A stretch of DNA of 64,000 bases from Nymphaea colorata (Eukaryota > Streptophyta > Magnoliopsida > Nymphaeales > Nymphaeaceae). The first letter of the stretch is position 1; every line of letters starts with the position of its first letter. The notes beneath the pieces are model-generated. The model was not told where the DNA came from. It made no database searches and was given only the letters and a program-made list of their open reading frames with translations. The translations under genes were made by a program, and so were the position numbers. This document shows, piece by piece, positions 36,743 to 48,941 of this stretch. The DNA is taken from assembly GCF_008831285.2 (NCBI RefSeq), contig NC_045138.2:21981934-22045933 (forward strand). The letters are read 5' to 3'.

Positions 36743-39700
36743 ATGGGTTTAGCTTCTTGCTGCAAATTGGAACTGCCTCGCCCTCTGCTCTTTCCTTCTT
36801 ATGGCCATCATGGCGTCGTCAAGCACCAGCCTCCGTCCACCTCCTGCTTTTTGATGATTTCTTCTGCTAGATTTCTGCTTCCTCCGACTCCCACGACAAC
36901 TCCCCTCTGCGATTCTCGTTCAAGGAAGTCCGTCTTCCCGCTGCTTCTCAGGCAACCGCTGCCTTTTGCTGCCTCCGTAGGAACGGACAAAAACGAAACC
37001 ACCGGGCAAGAAGAAGAGGAAGGTGAAGAAAGCTCGACTTCATCCGTAACTGCCTCCCTAGGAACGGACAAGAAAGAAACCACTGGGCAAGAAGAAGAAG
37101 AAGGTGAAGAAAGCTCGACTTCGTCTGTAACTGCAGTAAACACTACCAACGTAATTGATGGCGAAAGCTTGGGAGGTACGGCATCTGCGGTTAAGGAAAC
37201 AATTCGCCCGGAAGGCTTTGTAATCTTCATCGCTTGTGGCATCGGCCTTTTGACTGGAATAGCCGTCGTGCTATTCAACTATACGGTACTGGCGCTTCTT
37301 TCAATTTCTCGGTTCTCCTCTATCTCTTCTTGGAGGTCTTCAAAATAAGACTCTGTAACTTTCATGTTCATGAATGCTTTTCAGGATTGCCATTCCGCTT
37401 TGAATCTAATTCTGTATCTCGCTGCATCTGCCTGCACATATTGGTGCACCAAGTTTTGGTCTATTTGTTAAATTCTGCCATTGTAGACATCTACCTATTA
37501 GTCTAATTCTTGTATCTCTCTGCTCTCTATTTTCGTTATAGTACGAGTTTGACATTGCTGTAGGCAGATTCCTAGCAGACTATGTAAAATGGGTATTGAA
37601 CTCTTAACCCCTTTAGCTGGAAGGTCTTAAGCTGAGCTCTCTAGCTCGGTGGCTGGAGGCCTTGGTGGCATTAGCTGAAAACCACGGTCAGCTATTTGTC
37701 TACACTAGTCTGACACTTACATTCTCCCAATATGGTCAATGTGGCTAATGATTCAATACCAAAAAAATCCTTTTTTTTTTTTTTCCTGGTAAGCAATTCA
37801 CACGGCTTAATGGGATATACGTTAAGTTGGTTAACTGCGTGCCAACCTTTAGCATATCACTAGTCCGTCTTTCGTTTTCTAAGCAAAGGAAACAAAAGTA
37901 ATCAGTTTCACGCTCGGACACTTAATTTTATGATTTGAAACACTGTCATAGATGTCCCAATATTTTTGAAAATCTCGCAATATTTACGAGAAAAACAAGT
38001 AAACCAATAAAAAGGAAAAATCTTGTGAGATTTTGAAAACCTCAGGAATAATGAAAATCTCATGATTTTTTTTTGCTACCATTAATTTCTCATTTATTTT
38101 TCTTTTCTCTAATTTTAGGATTTTTTGTTTTTTAAATTTTGTTCCTAAAATTTTCCCAAGAAAAACAACTTTGCAAAAATGTATCCAAAAAAACCTTGCC
38201 CATATTTTCCGGAGAATGATATTTATGACAATCGCTTCAACAAATTTTATACTTTATCGATGTTGGTCTCCAGGAGTCCACGCAATGTGGAAATATATGA
38301 CCAGTACTAAACCTGGTGCCAGCTGCTTAACAGATTTAAATCACAGCAATGGGCACAACCACAAAGCTGCTGTTTTTGGCACAACTGAGGGGAATCCATT
38401 GTGCTTGTAAAGTAAGTCTAGTTTGCCTACAAACTTAACACATGATACATAATGCTTTTAGGTTGATTTAGCATTCTGATTGTGAACATTCTGTTGTTCT
38501 TTTGTGAATTTGAAAATATAGGCATCCTCAAAAAATACTATTGTAGAAGTTATAACTTATATATCTCATGTCTAGTTTATGTTGTTTTCACTCTGTACAC
38601 TATCAATAGCGGAAGCTATTGGCTAGCTGCTACGCAAGCAAAATCCTTACACATAAATGACATTGACTATTCCCTGGTTCTGACTATTGCACATAATTTC
38701 AGGTCGATGAAATACGTAATCTTTTTTGGGATGGTATTCCTTCTCGAGGTGCCTCCTGGTTGAGACATGAGCCTATTCAAGACACCTGGCCACGGACAGT
38801 ATTGGTGCCTGCTTTTGGTGGCCTTATTGTTGGTATTTTAAATGAACTAAGAGGAAGACTTCAGATTCCCTCTACTATGAACCTGTCTTCCAACATGAAG
38901 GGATTCCTACGGTCATTCATGAAAACAATTGCTGCTGCTGTTACCCTAGGAACTGGAAATTCCTTGGGCCCTGAAGGGCCTAGTGTTGAGATAGGGACAT
39001 CAATAGCTAGAGGAATTGGTGTTTTGTTTAAGAGGAGCAGAAGAAGGAATCTATCATTAGTGGCATCAGGATCAGCTGCTGGAATTTCTTCAGGTTCGCA
39101 TTTTCGAGATGCAAGCAGATAACTGTCAATTTGTCTTGCAAGACTGGCCATTTTAAGAATACTTGTTCCATCAATTGACCTAATTGGCAATTAGAGGGCT
39201 AAAATCATATACATTATTACAATATATAGGCCTGTCATTGGCATCCTTAGATGAATGATACAGATAGAAATTTCGGATCAGTTGGTGAAGCTTCTTTAGG
39301 CTGTGTGATCACTGTTGCTCTTTCTGCGATGGTTGTCAGTTTAAGCTTCTCCAATGTTTGTTCTTTAATGATTGAGTTTGGAATTCAACATCCAGGTGCA
39401 TCATTTTACAAACTTTTAATTTCTTTTAATCATCCCTTAGCTGATTTTGACGTTTGAGTTTATTTTCTTGCCTAACTATCATTTAGTCGACTGTTTCTTT
39501 TTTTTCAAAACTCTCATGGATCCTAATTGATTCACCAAAATTTATGGTTTATTCATTCATACATGATTGTCCTATTTCGTTATTCCAAAATCCTGTAATG
39601 TCAAAAACTTCTCCAGTAGATTCCTGTAAATTCCAATAAATTCTGGTTTAATAAATATTAAAAGTTCATCTTTACTGAGTTTTGTGTACAGAGGAGCAGT

Positions 39701-42700
39701 GTTAGACTATGAAGATTCTAGTTCTTATTTTCATGGGCATGCTAATCATTGTTATTTATGATCACATTTAAGTGGTCCATGTTCTGTGCTTTTCAACACT
39801 ATATGTATTGCATTGTTATTCTCTTAACCAGTTTCAGAGCTAAAACTCTCTAGTTCTTAACTGTAATCCATGTTAAGATGCGCCACAGCCTTTGTGCATG
39901 AAGAATGCCTGTAATTATCACAATCCTATCTTTTGGTTTGGTGTTGAACCTAACTGATGATTTCTGAATCCTGCACGAAAGATGTGGACAAAGCTGTCAG
40001 GCATTCACTTTTGCTTTAGCAGCTGCTTGTTGAAACTCTCTCTCTCTCTCTCTCTCTCCACATAAGTTAATAATTTTTGATGCAATGGTGTCTTGTGGAA
40101 AACGGTTGTTATAGTTAAAAATAGCTGCCAGTAACCATAATTTTCTGCTGCCCACTAGTAATATCTTCTAGAACAAATCGGTTATTGATAAGTTGTTTGC
40201 TATGACATGTAATTAGAATTTGCAGCTGATAATTTAGAGTTCTGCCGGATCATACATCCACCTCTTAGCTTACTCTAAGAGCTAACATCAATGTGAGTGC
40301 AACTGTGCATGTGTTTGGTGCCATTGTAGCCACTTCATGTGCAAAATTGGGCAACCTAGATGCTTCGATATGCTTCTGTGACTATGTCTGCATTCCACAC
40401 CATAGTTTGTTTAAGGGATGTTTAATTCAAAGCAAAAAAAATTCATAGGCAAAACTTTTGTATAGAAAACCTTTTCTAGATTGAAATTCTTGTCTAGGAA
40501 GACGTTTTTCATGTTTAATTGATAGGAAACAAAGAAGGGGTCATTTAGCTTACGCAAAATTTTTACCCTCATCAAGGAAGGAGAAACTATTATCCAGAAC
40601 ATATGCAAAGAATAGACAAAGGGCAAAAATTTGGTTATGCCTCGTTTGATCGAAATAGGAAAAATAGGTGAGGGGCACAACTTTTGGCAGAATTTTTTGT
40701 CACAAAAGTTTTGCCTAGTTACCAGAAAAGGTTGTAGGGAACTATACGCAGATGTGTAAAGGAGAAGAGGACAAAGGCAAAAACGTTACCAGCACCTTGA
40801 ATTTCCATGATAAGAAATGTGGTACAATAACACTAACCTATGTAACTATGTTGTCAATGATTTGGCCCCTAGGCTCGTAGGCTTAGTTGATCACTTGGGC
40901 TACCTGGTTTTATATTGCCTACCATTTAAAAATGCCTAGAATATTGCTTAGGTGCTCAATAGCTTATATTTTGGGTACACAATGCTAATATGAACTATGA
41001 TTATCATTGAGGATTTTTTGTTCCTTTTTTTAATTATATTAATATTTTTATGTTCTGGTTTTTCATAGAGATCTCACACTTAACGCTAAGGTAACGTTTG
41101 ATCTCTTGGAAATATAGAAATGGAAACAAGTTTTTTCAGGAATTGGTGAAATGGAATCAAAATCCAGATTTCCAAAACCCCTTTATGTTTGCTGGACTTG
41201 GTCACTTGGGTTTATGTTCCATAGGTGGAGGGTTTCACGCTCTAAAACCCTCTGCCTTGAGGCAGAGGATGTGGAGAGTTTTCAGACGTAGGAAACACCC
41301 TCCGTTGGGGAGGTTTTACAGGTAGAGCATGCGGAGGGTTTCGGCGGAGAAACGCGGATCTGCTTGGTGGAGGGTTTTAGAGGTGAGGGAGGGTGGTGGA
41401 TGGTTTCCTTTGAGGTGAGGGAGGACGGCAGATGGTTTCCTATGAGGTGAGAGAAGGCAGCTGTGATTGCAAGAAGGAGGCTGCTTGGGTGAGGCTGCAA
41501 GATGATGGCTAGCCCAACAGGCATTTTTTTTGTCCAGGAAAACTTGTCCCCACCTCGAGATGGGACAAAAATTCCGGAAACAAATATCCCAAATCAAATT
41601 TAGCAGTAACAAATTTCATCCCCAGATTGATGCGGAGGGAAATTTCTTAAAAATTTGAATTTTATTTAACGGGCTATGGGAAATTTCCTTCCCATCAAAC
41701 GCCCCCTAGGGAAATGGTAAGATTTTCCATGCTTTATAACATTGAAAACCACTGATATTTACTTGTAGTTTTTTCTTGTGCTATATACCTTGTAAACTTA
41801 GTTGTTCAACTTCATTTTGACCTTTCAAACTTTTAATTATGTTTATTATCATGTTATGAAATGTTTAATGTTTATATGTTGTGGTGCATTTTAATTGTTC
41901 TATTATTATAAATCATAGTTAATAGGCTTTCCATTGAGAAATGTTTCAGTTTCATTTTTTGATTTTGACAATTAAATATTGCATTTTATTGGTTTCCTTT
42001 TTTTTGTTGTGGCCTGCTTAATATATGAAGTTTTGTCTAGGTTTGCTTATGATTTTAAGAGCATTATCTATATATATAATATGACTTAGTGTGTGTTTAT
42101 CTAAATTACTTTTTATTATTTTAACAATCTTCATGTGACTGTATATAACTGTGTCTGTGTTTATGTATGTGACAATATATAGTAACACTTAGTATCGCAT
42201 ATTATTAATTTCTGTGTTTTTCTTTTGTTTGCATCTCTTAAAGTGCCTAGTCCAGCCTAAGCATGCTTAATCTCTAGGCTCTACTCATTGTCTAGGCATT
42301 GCATGACCCTTTTAAAAAGTATTGGTTCTTATTACAAATTTATAATGCTTCTGTACCTGATTGCAGATGGTTATTGATTCGTCTTATGGTCAAGATGAGG
42401 TCGAGGTTATAGGTGATAGGACAACTCATTTGTTTTCCTTTTGCTTTTTAATTTAGATGGACTTATTTTGAAAGCTTCCGTAGCTATGAGATCTATGTTA
42501 TTAATCTTGAAGCAGAATATTTAGGCAACTATTCGATTTAAGCATTTTATGTTGATTATATCAAATGTAGTTAAAAGTGTTATCCAAACCCTAGGCATTG
42601 AGTAGAGTCTAGATTAGGCATTTTAAGCAGTACAAAAACAAGGAAAAGATAATGCATTTATACACTCATGGAATATGAGGACTGATCTATGAACCATCTC

Positions 42701-45700
42701 ATGAAATATGTGGAATAAGTAAATGTGAGGACTAGGTAAGCTGATTCATGAGCCGCCCAATATATTCAGTTGATGGTTCAAACTTCAAATAGTGTCATGT
42801 TAAAGTCAAAAACACCCACTTGAAAAGTATTTTTTTACGTGGTACCTTATGTTCAATCAACAAGTTGATCGTATAACTCAATCAGTAAAGAATTCTCAGA
42901 CTACTTGCTTCACATATTCCATGGCCCTATGTATATAGCCACACACATTGTCACATAGATATTGTTATACATAGACAGAAGAAGAAGAAGAAAAATAAGA
43001 AGAAGAAGAAGAAGCAATTCAAACAAACCAACAAAAAATGGATGATGATAAGAGGAGAAGAAGAAGAAGGATGAGAAAAAAAGAACAAGACAGAAGATGA
43101 ACAATCACTTAAAAAAACCAAAAAGAAATGACAGGGAGCAAAACAAGTTTTTGTTACATACCTGATGTATCTGCTGCAGTGCAAGTCTAACAAGTCTTCT
43201 GTCTCTCTCATGCATGTATACTAGGCAATACACTTTTTTTTTTCATGCTTTCTAACAAAATTACATTGGTTTTGCAAATGTGCTTTACAGTGTTTCCTTT
43301 TCTTTACAAATTAATAGTTTTGCTTTCTATTTCTCTCTAAAAAGGCTTAGAATATGTAATATTTGTTGACGGATCTTGGTGTATGGGTCCGGGTCTGGAC
43401 CCGATCCAATATGTCCTTGTTAGGGCATACTTATATCATTGTAAACCCTAATCTAAAAGGTTAATGAAATCTTAAGAGAGAGAGAGTCTGGAAGCTAGTG
43501 GGTGCCAGTTCCTCCTCGTCCGTGGTTTTTTCCCTCTTGTTGAGGGTTTTTCCACGTTACATCGCGTTCATCATATTTATGTTCCTATATTTCGTGTTTC
43601 TACATGGTATCAGAGCCAACTTTTGTACTTTATATGTAACTAGCAACAGCCAACAACCCTGTTTTACACGACAGAACAAAGCATGTTGAGATTGATCGTC
43701 ACTTCATTCGTGAAAGGATTGATGCTAAAGAGTTAATCTTACCTTACATGAAGTCTGAAGACCAAACCGCTGATGTTCTGACGAAAGCTCTATCTTCAAC
43801 TTCATTCGAGAGAAATGTATCCAAGTTGGGCATGTTTGATATGTATGCCCAACTTGAGGGGGAGTGTTGACGGATCTTGGTGTATGGGTCTGGGTCTAGA
43901 CCCGATCCAATATGTCCTTGTTAGGGCATACTTATATCATTGTAAACCCTAATCTAAAAGGTTAATGAAATCTTAAGAGAGAGAGAGTCTGGAAGCTAGT
44001 GGGCGCCAGTTCCTCCTCGTCTGTGGTTTTTTCCCTCTTGTTGAGGGTTTTTCCACGTTACATCGCGTTCATCATATTCCTCTTCCTATATTTTGTGTTT
44101 CTACAATATTTAATGTGTTCTAAAAGGATTAGAATATCTATGGTTCACTTCACTTAGGTGCGATGGCATGCCCAAGCAACAGTCTAGGCACTGTAAAGTT
44201 GTACGGATCTTGAGCCTAGGCAATGAAGGTGCCTGGCATACCTAGGCCGCCTTAGTGCAGGCATGCCTTCGACATCAAATGTTATATCTAGAATGTTTCA
44301 AATCTTTAAAGTAAAAATTTAGTGGCCATGACCTGCCTGCATGATGGCAACTAGGATTCTTGTGATTGAGTATGCCTAATTTAGTTATCAATATAGACTT
44401 CCTTGTTGAAGCTTCTATGTAGTTTAACGTGAGAAGGGTGTCATATGCACATACTATATGACTTGAAGAGCTTATTTCCAGATTCATCTGTTTTACAGGA
44501 TTCAATGCAGCTGTTTCTGGTTGTTTTTTTGCTGTTGAATCTGTCTTATGGCCATCGCCGGAGGATTCTGTCTCATCAGTCACAAATGCAACATCTATGG
44601 TGATTCTAAGTGCAGTAATTGCATCTGTAATTTCTGAAGTTGGTCTAGGTTCAGCACCAGCTTTTGCAGTTCCTGATTATGACTTCAGATCTCCAAGTGG
44701 TATGCTTATTACTCCTTTTCAACTTCCTGAAGATTCATAGCTGAAAGTTGATCCCTTTTATGTCATTGCAGCTCTTTGTTTAAACCTTATTTCCTCTAAT
44801 TCTTTCTTAAGAATTGTGAAGCAATTCTCCTGACTGAACTTATGGACAGAACTTCCATTGTATCTTTTTTTGGGTCTCATATGTGGAGTGGTCTCTGCTA
44901 CCTTAACAAAGTGCACATCATATGCGTGCTCTGCTGTTGGAACATTACGAAAGAATACAAGCATACCAGCTGCTGCCTTTCCTATCATGGGTGGTCTATC
45001 AGTTGGAATTGTTGCCCTTATATATCCTGAAGTTCTTTATTGGGGCTTTGAGAATGTTGATATTTTACTTGAATCAAGGCCATTTGTAAACGGTCTTCCT
45101 GCAGACCTATTGCTTCAGCTTGTTGTGGCAAAAATAGCAACAACTTCCTTGAGCCGTGCTTCAGGATTGGTTGGGGGCTACTATGCACCATCACTATTCA
45201 TTGGTGCAGCAACAGGAACGGCATATGGAAAAATTGTTAGCTATATAATTTCTCACTCTCATCCTATATTCCATCTCTCTGCTTTGGAAGTGGCATCTTC
45301 GCAAGCATATGGATTGGTAATTTATATTTTAAACTTTTTAGTTCACTCATGTAACTGTATAAACAACTAGGCAGATGCTGAAATACCTTATTGGGACCAA
45401 AGGTTTGAAATAACTAATAAGCTTACCCATGTTGTCAAGATTATCTATTTCAATCTTAGTGGGCCCATAGATTTGTAGGATTAACATTTTGCTTGTTACT
45501 CTTTCCTGTAGATGGAAGAAGGGAAGAAATGGTTTAAACATACACCTAATTTTGTTCATCATTACACAAGTTGAACTTTGAGAACTAACATTTATGACTG
45601 ACTACTTCTGGGACCACCTAAACCATGGGTTTGGATTTCAAAGATTGGCAGGGCATAGTATATTTTTTGTTATATTTGAACATATTTTATTATAATTCTT

Positions 45701-48700
45701 TCTCATGGCTGTCGTGTAAGCAATGTAAAATGTTTGTTTTTTTGCATTTCGTCCATCTGTTTAGCAACTGATCTCATGTTTAATTTAGCATGGCCTCCTC
45801 TGCAGGTTGGTATGGCCGCTACACTTTCTGGCGTTTGTCAGGTTCCCTTAACATCTGTCTTGCTTCTCTTTGAGCTGACACAAGACTATCGCATTCTGCT
45901 TCCTTTATTGGGCGCTGTTGGATTGTCTTCATGGGTATCTTCTAGCTTGACTGAAAGGAAGGATGTGCAAGTTAATGCAAGGCCAAATAAATCATATGAA
46001 AAACCAGCGTCAGATCTGCAGTCAGTTATTTACACGAATGATGCGTCCTCTAATTCAGCTGTGAGTTCCGCCAGCAAAATTGTGTTCTCAAAGGATCTAT
46101 TTGAACTTGAGAGTTCTCTATGTGTAGATAATCTCCATACTGAAGTTGGAGAGGTGGAAAAAGTGGTACTGGTTGCACAAGCCATGAAGACAAGATATGT
46201 ACATGTCTTCCTTGATACTCCATTAAATGAGGCTGTATCTCTCATGCTAATGGGAAAAGAATCTTGTGCTTTGATTGTTGACAGCACTAACATGTTGATA
46301 GGGATAGTCACTCTTGGGGACATTCAACTTTTCTGCAGTACGTCAAGGGTAATGGATCACTATCATCATTAATTTGTTGAACAATTTCAACCAGCAATTT
46401 CCCCTTGAAAGACGCTTAGGCTTAGGCTTATTATTAAGAGCAATTTCCACTATCACCATCATGTAGTTGTTAAGAATAATTAGGGAGAACTAGTAGATTC
46501 TTAGCCTTGTTCTACACTTGTCTCTTTGTCATTACAGGAAACTAAGTGTTGAAAGAAGTAGTAGTGTTAGTTGGGTGGTTATTACACATTTAGAAAAATG
46601 GAGTGAGTGTTTTTTTCATAATTTTCCTTTATCATGTAGATCTAGTTGTAAATTGTTTACCACCTTCCTAATCTCTATTTTAGGGGAGGTTAAGGTTAGT
46701 CAAATGAAGAATTCTGTTCTCTCTCCCAAACGGTTGCATCACCATGTTTCATCTTATGGCTTATACAAGAGGTGTAAGTAACTATTAGAAGAAACTTTTA
46801 CGAGACCTGTAGGAAAGATTATTGAAGTTGTTCAAGTTTGCTGATGCAATGGAGTTGGTTAGGCAATTTACCTTCTAGATTCTTTGCTGAACATAAAGTG
46901 GTGATAGATTATGTTCTGTGGGAGAACAATACACATTGTGTAAATGTATGATATGCTTTTTTGAAAGCCCTCACCTCGCATCAATTTGAAGGGATAAATC
47001 GGCTAAGTTTTTGTGATTATTTTGTTATTGTTTCTACAGATGGAAAAGCCTCTAATATCTGATGTTTGGCAATCATGTGGGGGTCATTATCCAACAGTGT
47101 GGACTGCAGATCCTGATATGAACCTCTCTTCTGCACAAAGGATCATGAATAGACGTGGAGTGAAGCAGCTTCCAGTTGTTTCAAAGCATCCAACTGATGA
47201 TCAGGGATGCTTAATCGGTCTTATTGACAGAGAGTGCATTGATCTTGTCAGCAGGTGAGTTCTCAAATTCCTTCAGTGGTATGACCTGTTTTTGGTAAAC
47301 GTTGTCTACTAGACAAATTACCTCTCCTATTGTAACTTATTGTCTATTCCTATTGCAACTCTTATTTCCTATTTAATTTTTTGTCATAAGAAATGGAAGG
47401 GAAGTCACTTCTCTCCCTCGTTGAGGAAAAATGAGATTGCTGTGAAAAGTGAAAACCCTTTTCATCATGTTCATCTGCTGCATCTGAACAGCATGTTGTT
47501 TATGAATGGAATTCACATGTTCTATAGAAATGTACAATGGAGAATAGCATATGATTAAGCATTCTAGGGAACATCAAGTTCTTGCCATGTCCAAACATAC
47601 CTATGATGCAAATATAGCACATAATTGGAGCCGTTCCTGTTGTCAATGTAGGCTACATGACTAGGTTCTTAAGCTCCTCTTTTCTCCTTGATACATGACA
47701 CACACTGCTGCCTTGCTTGAGTCACTCCATAAGATGGATAGAGTTATTGGGCAGCTAAGTTAAGGCAACCAAAGCTCATTTTACAGGCTTCATGGTGGGG
47801 ATTGAGGGGCAGAGACAAAGCTTTGGCCCCTCAAACTCCCAGGTAGTGAATCAGAGCGAGGCCTAAATTGGCACCCCATTTAGCTCAACAGCACTCCTAG
47901 CTCCTCTGTTAATTGGTTGATTGACGGAAAACGAGAGGCCCTTTTTACGTTGCAGTGTTACTCTATCCATTAATGATGCAAACACTCCCGCTGGTTCCCC
48001 TATTGAATAATATGGTTGCCTGGAAAACGTATTTCATAGCCTTCTGAATCTTGTTATAACATAGTTAGTGTTTGGAAGGTGTGGACATAGCTTGGTGGTC
48101 TTTGGTAATGAAATATTACCACCGGTTCTGAATGATTAATATGTTGCGTGTTGGGCACATCCACTAATTACAGTGATATAAGGGCTTGGGCTCATTTAAC
48201 GAGACTTGAAATTTCACATGTCCAGGCAACACATATGCTCCCCTACTTCCTTCTCTCCCCTTTCATCGCTGGAGGATAATTTTGTTGCCTATTCATCCTT
48301 AGTTTATTTCTATCAGTTCTTCCTACCTAGCTTCCTGTTGACATTGTTATTCATCTACTAGCTACTGCTTGATCCTTAGGGTGATTTCCTCTCAGTTGCT
48401 GTTGCCTTCATCCCCTGAAATTTTCCTGGTGTTCGTGCGACTGTTGCTTGATTCCTTACCATCTACTGAGTTCTGTCAAGCATAACCAGGGATCAGTTTA
48501 TGCTGACCCTGCCACTGAATTCTGTCAAGTATAAACAGGAATCAGTTTATGGTCATCCTACCTTTTATGTCTCTCCATAATTAGTTGTATTTTTGTTTGA
48601 ATTCCATTTTTCTCAGCTACATAAGCTCTCAACCTGATTACCATTTTCATTCTTTAAATTTACTGTTTTGCTTCTCCATTTATCGTGGAATTCCTCTCCT

Positions 48701-48906
48701 CTTTTGTTGTTCAATCAGCAGGGATCAAGGCCCCCATGATGCAGGCCCATCTTGTCACAGCACCAACCCTGAACACATGACCGGTAAGGGTAGGCATCAG
48801 CCTGGGACTAGTCACCAATGCGACGCACAGGCTGAAATTCACATGCTTGGCCCAGGCCCAATAAAATAACTGGCTGGTTGTCCTAAGGGCCTAATGGGGT
48901 GCCTGG

Positions 48907-48941
<35 letters not shown>

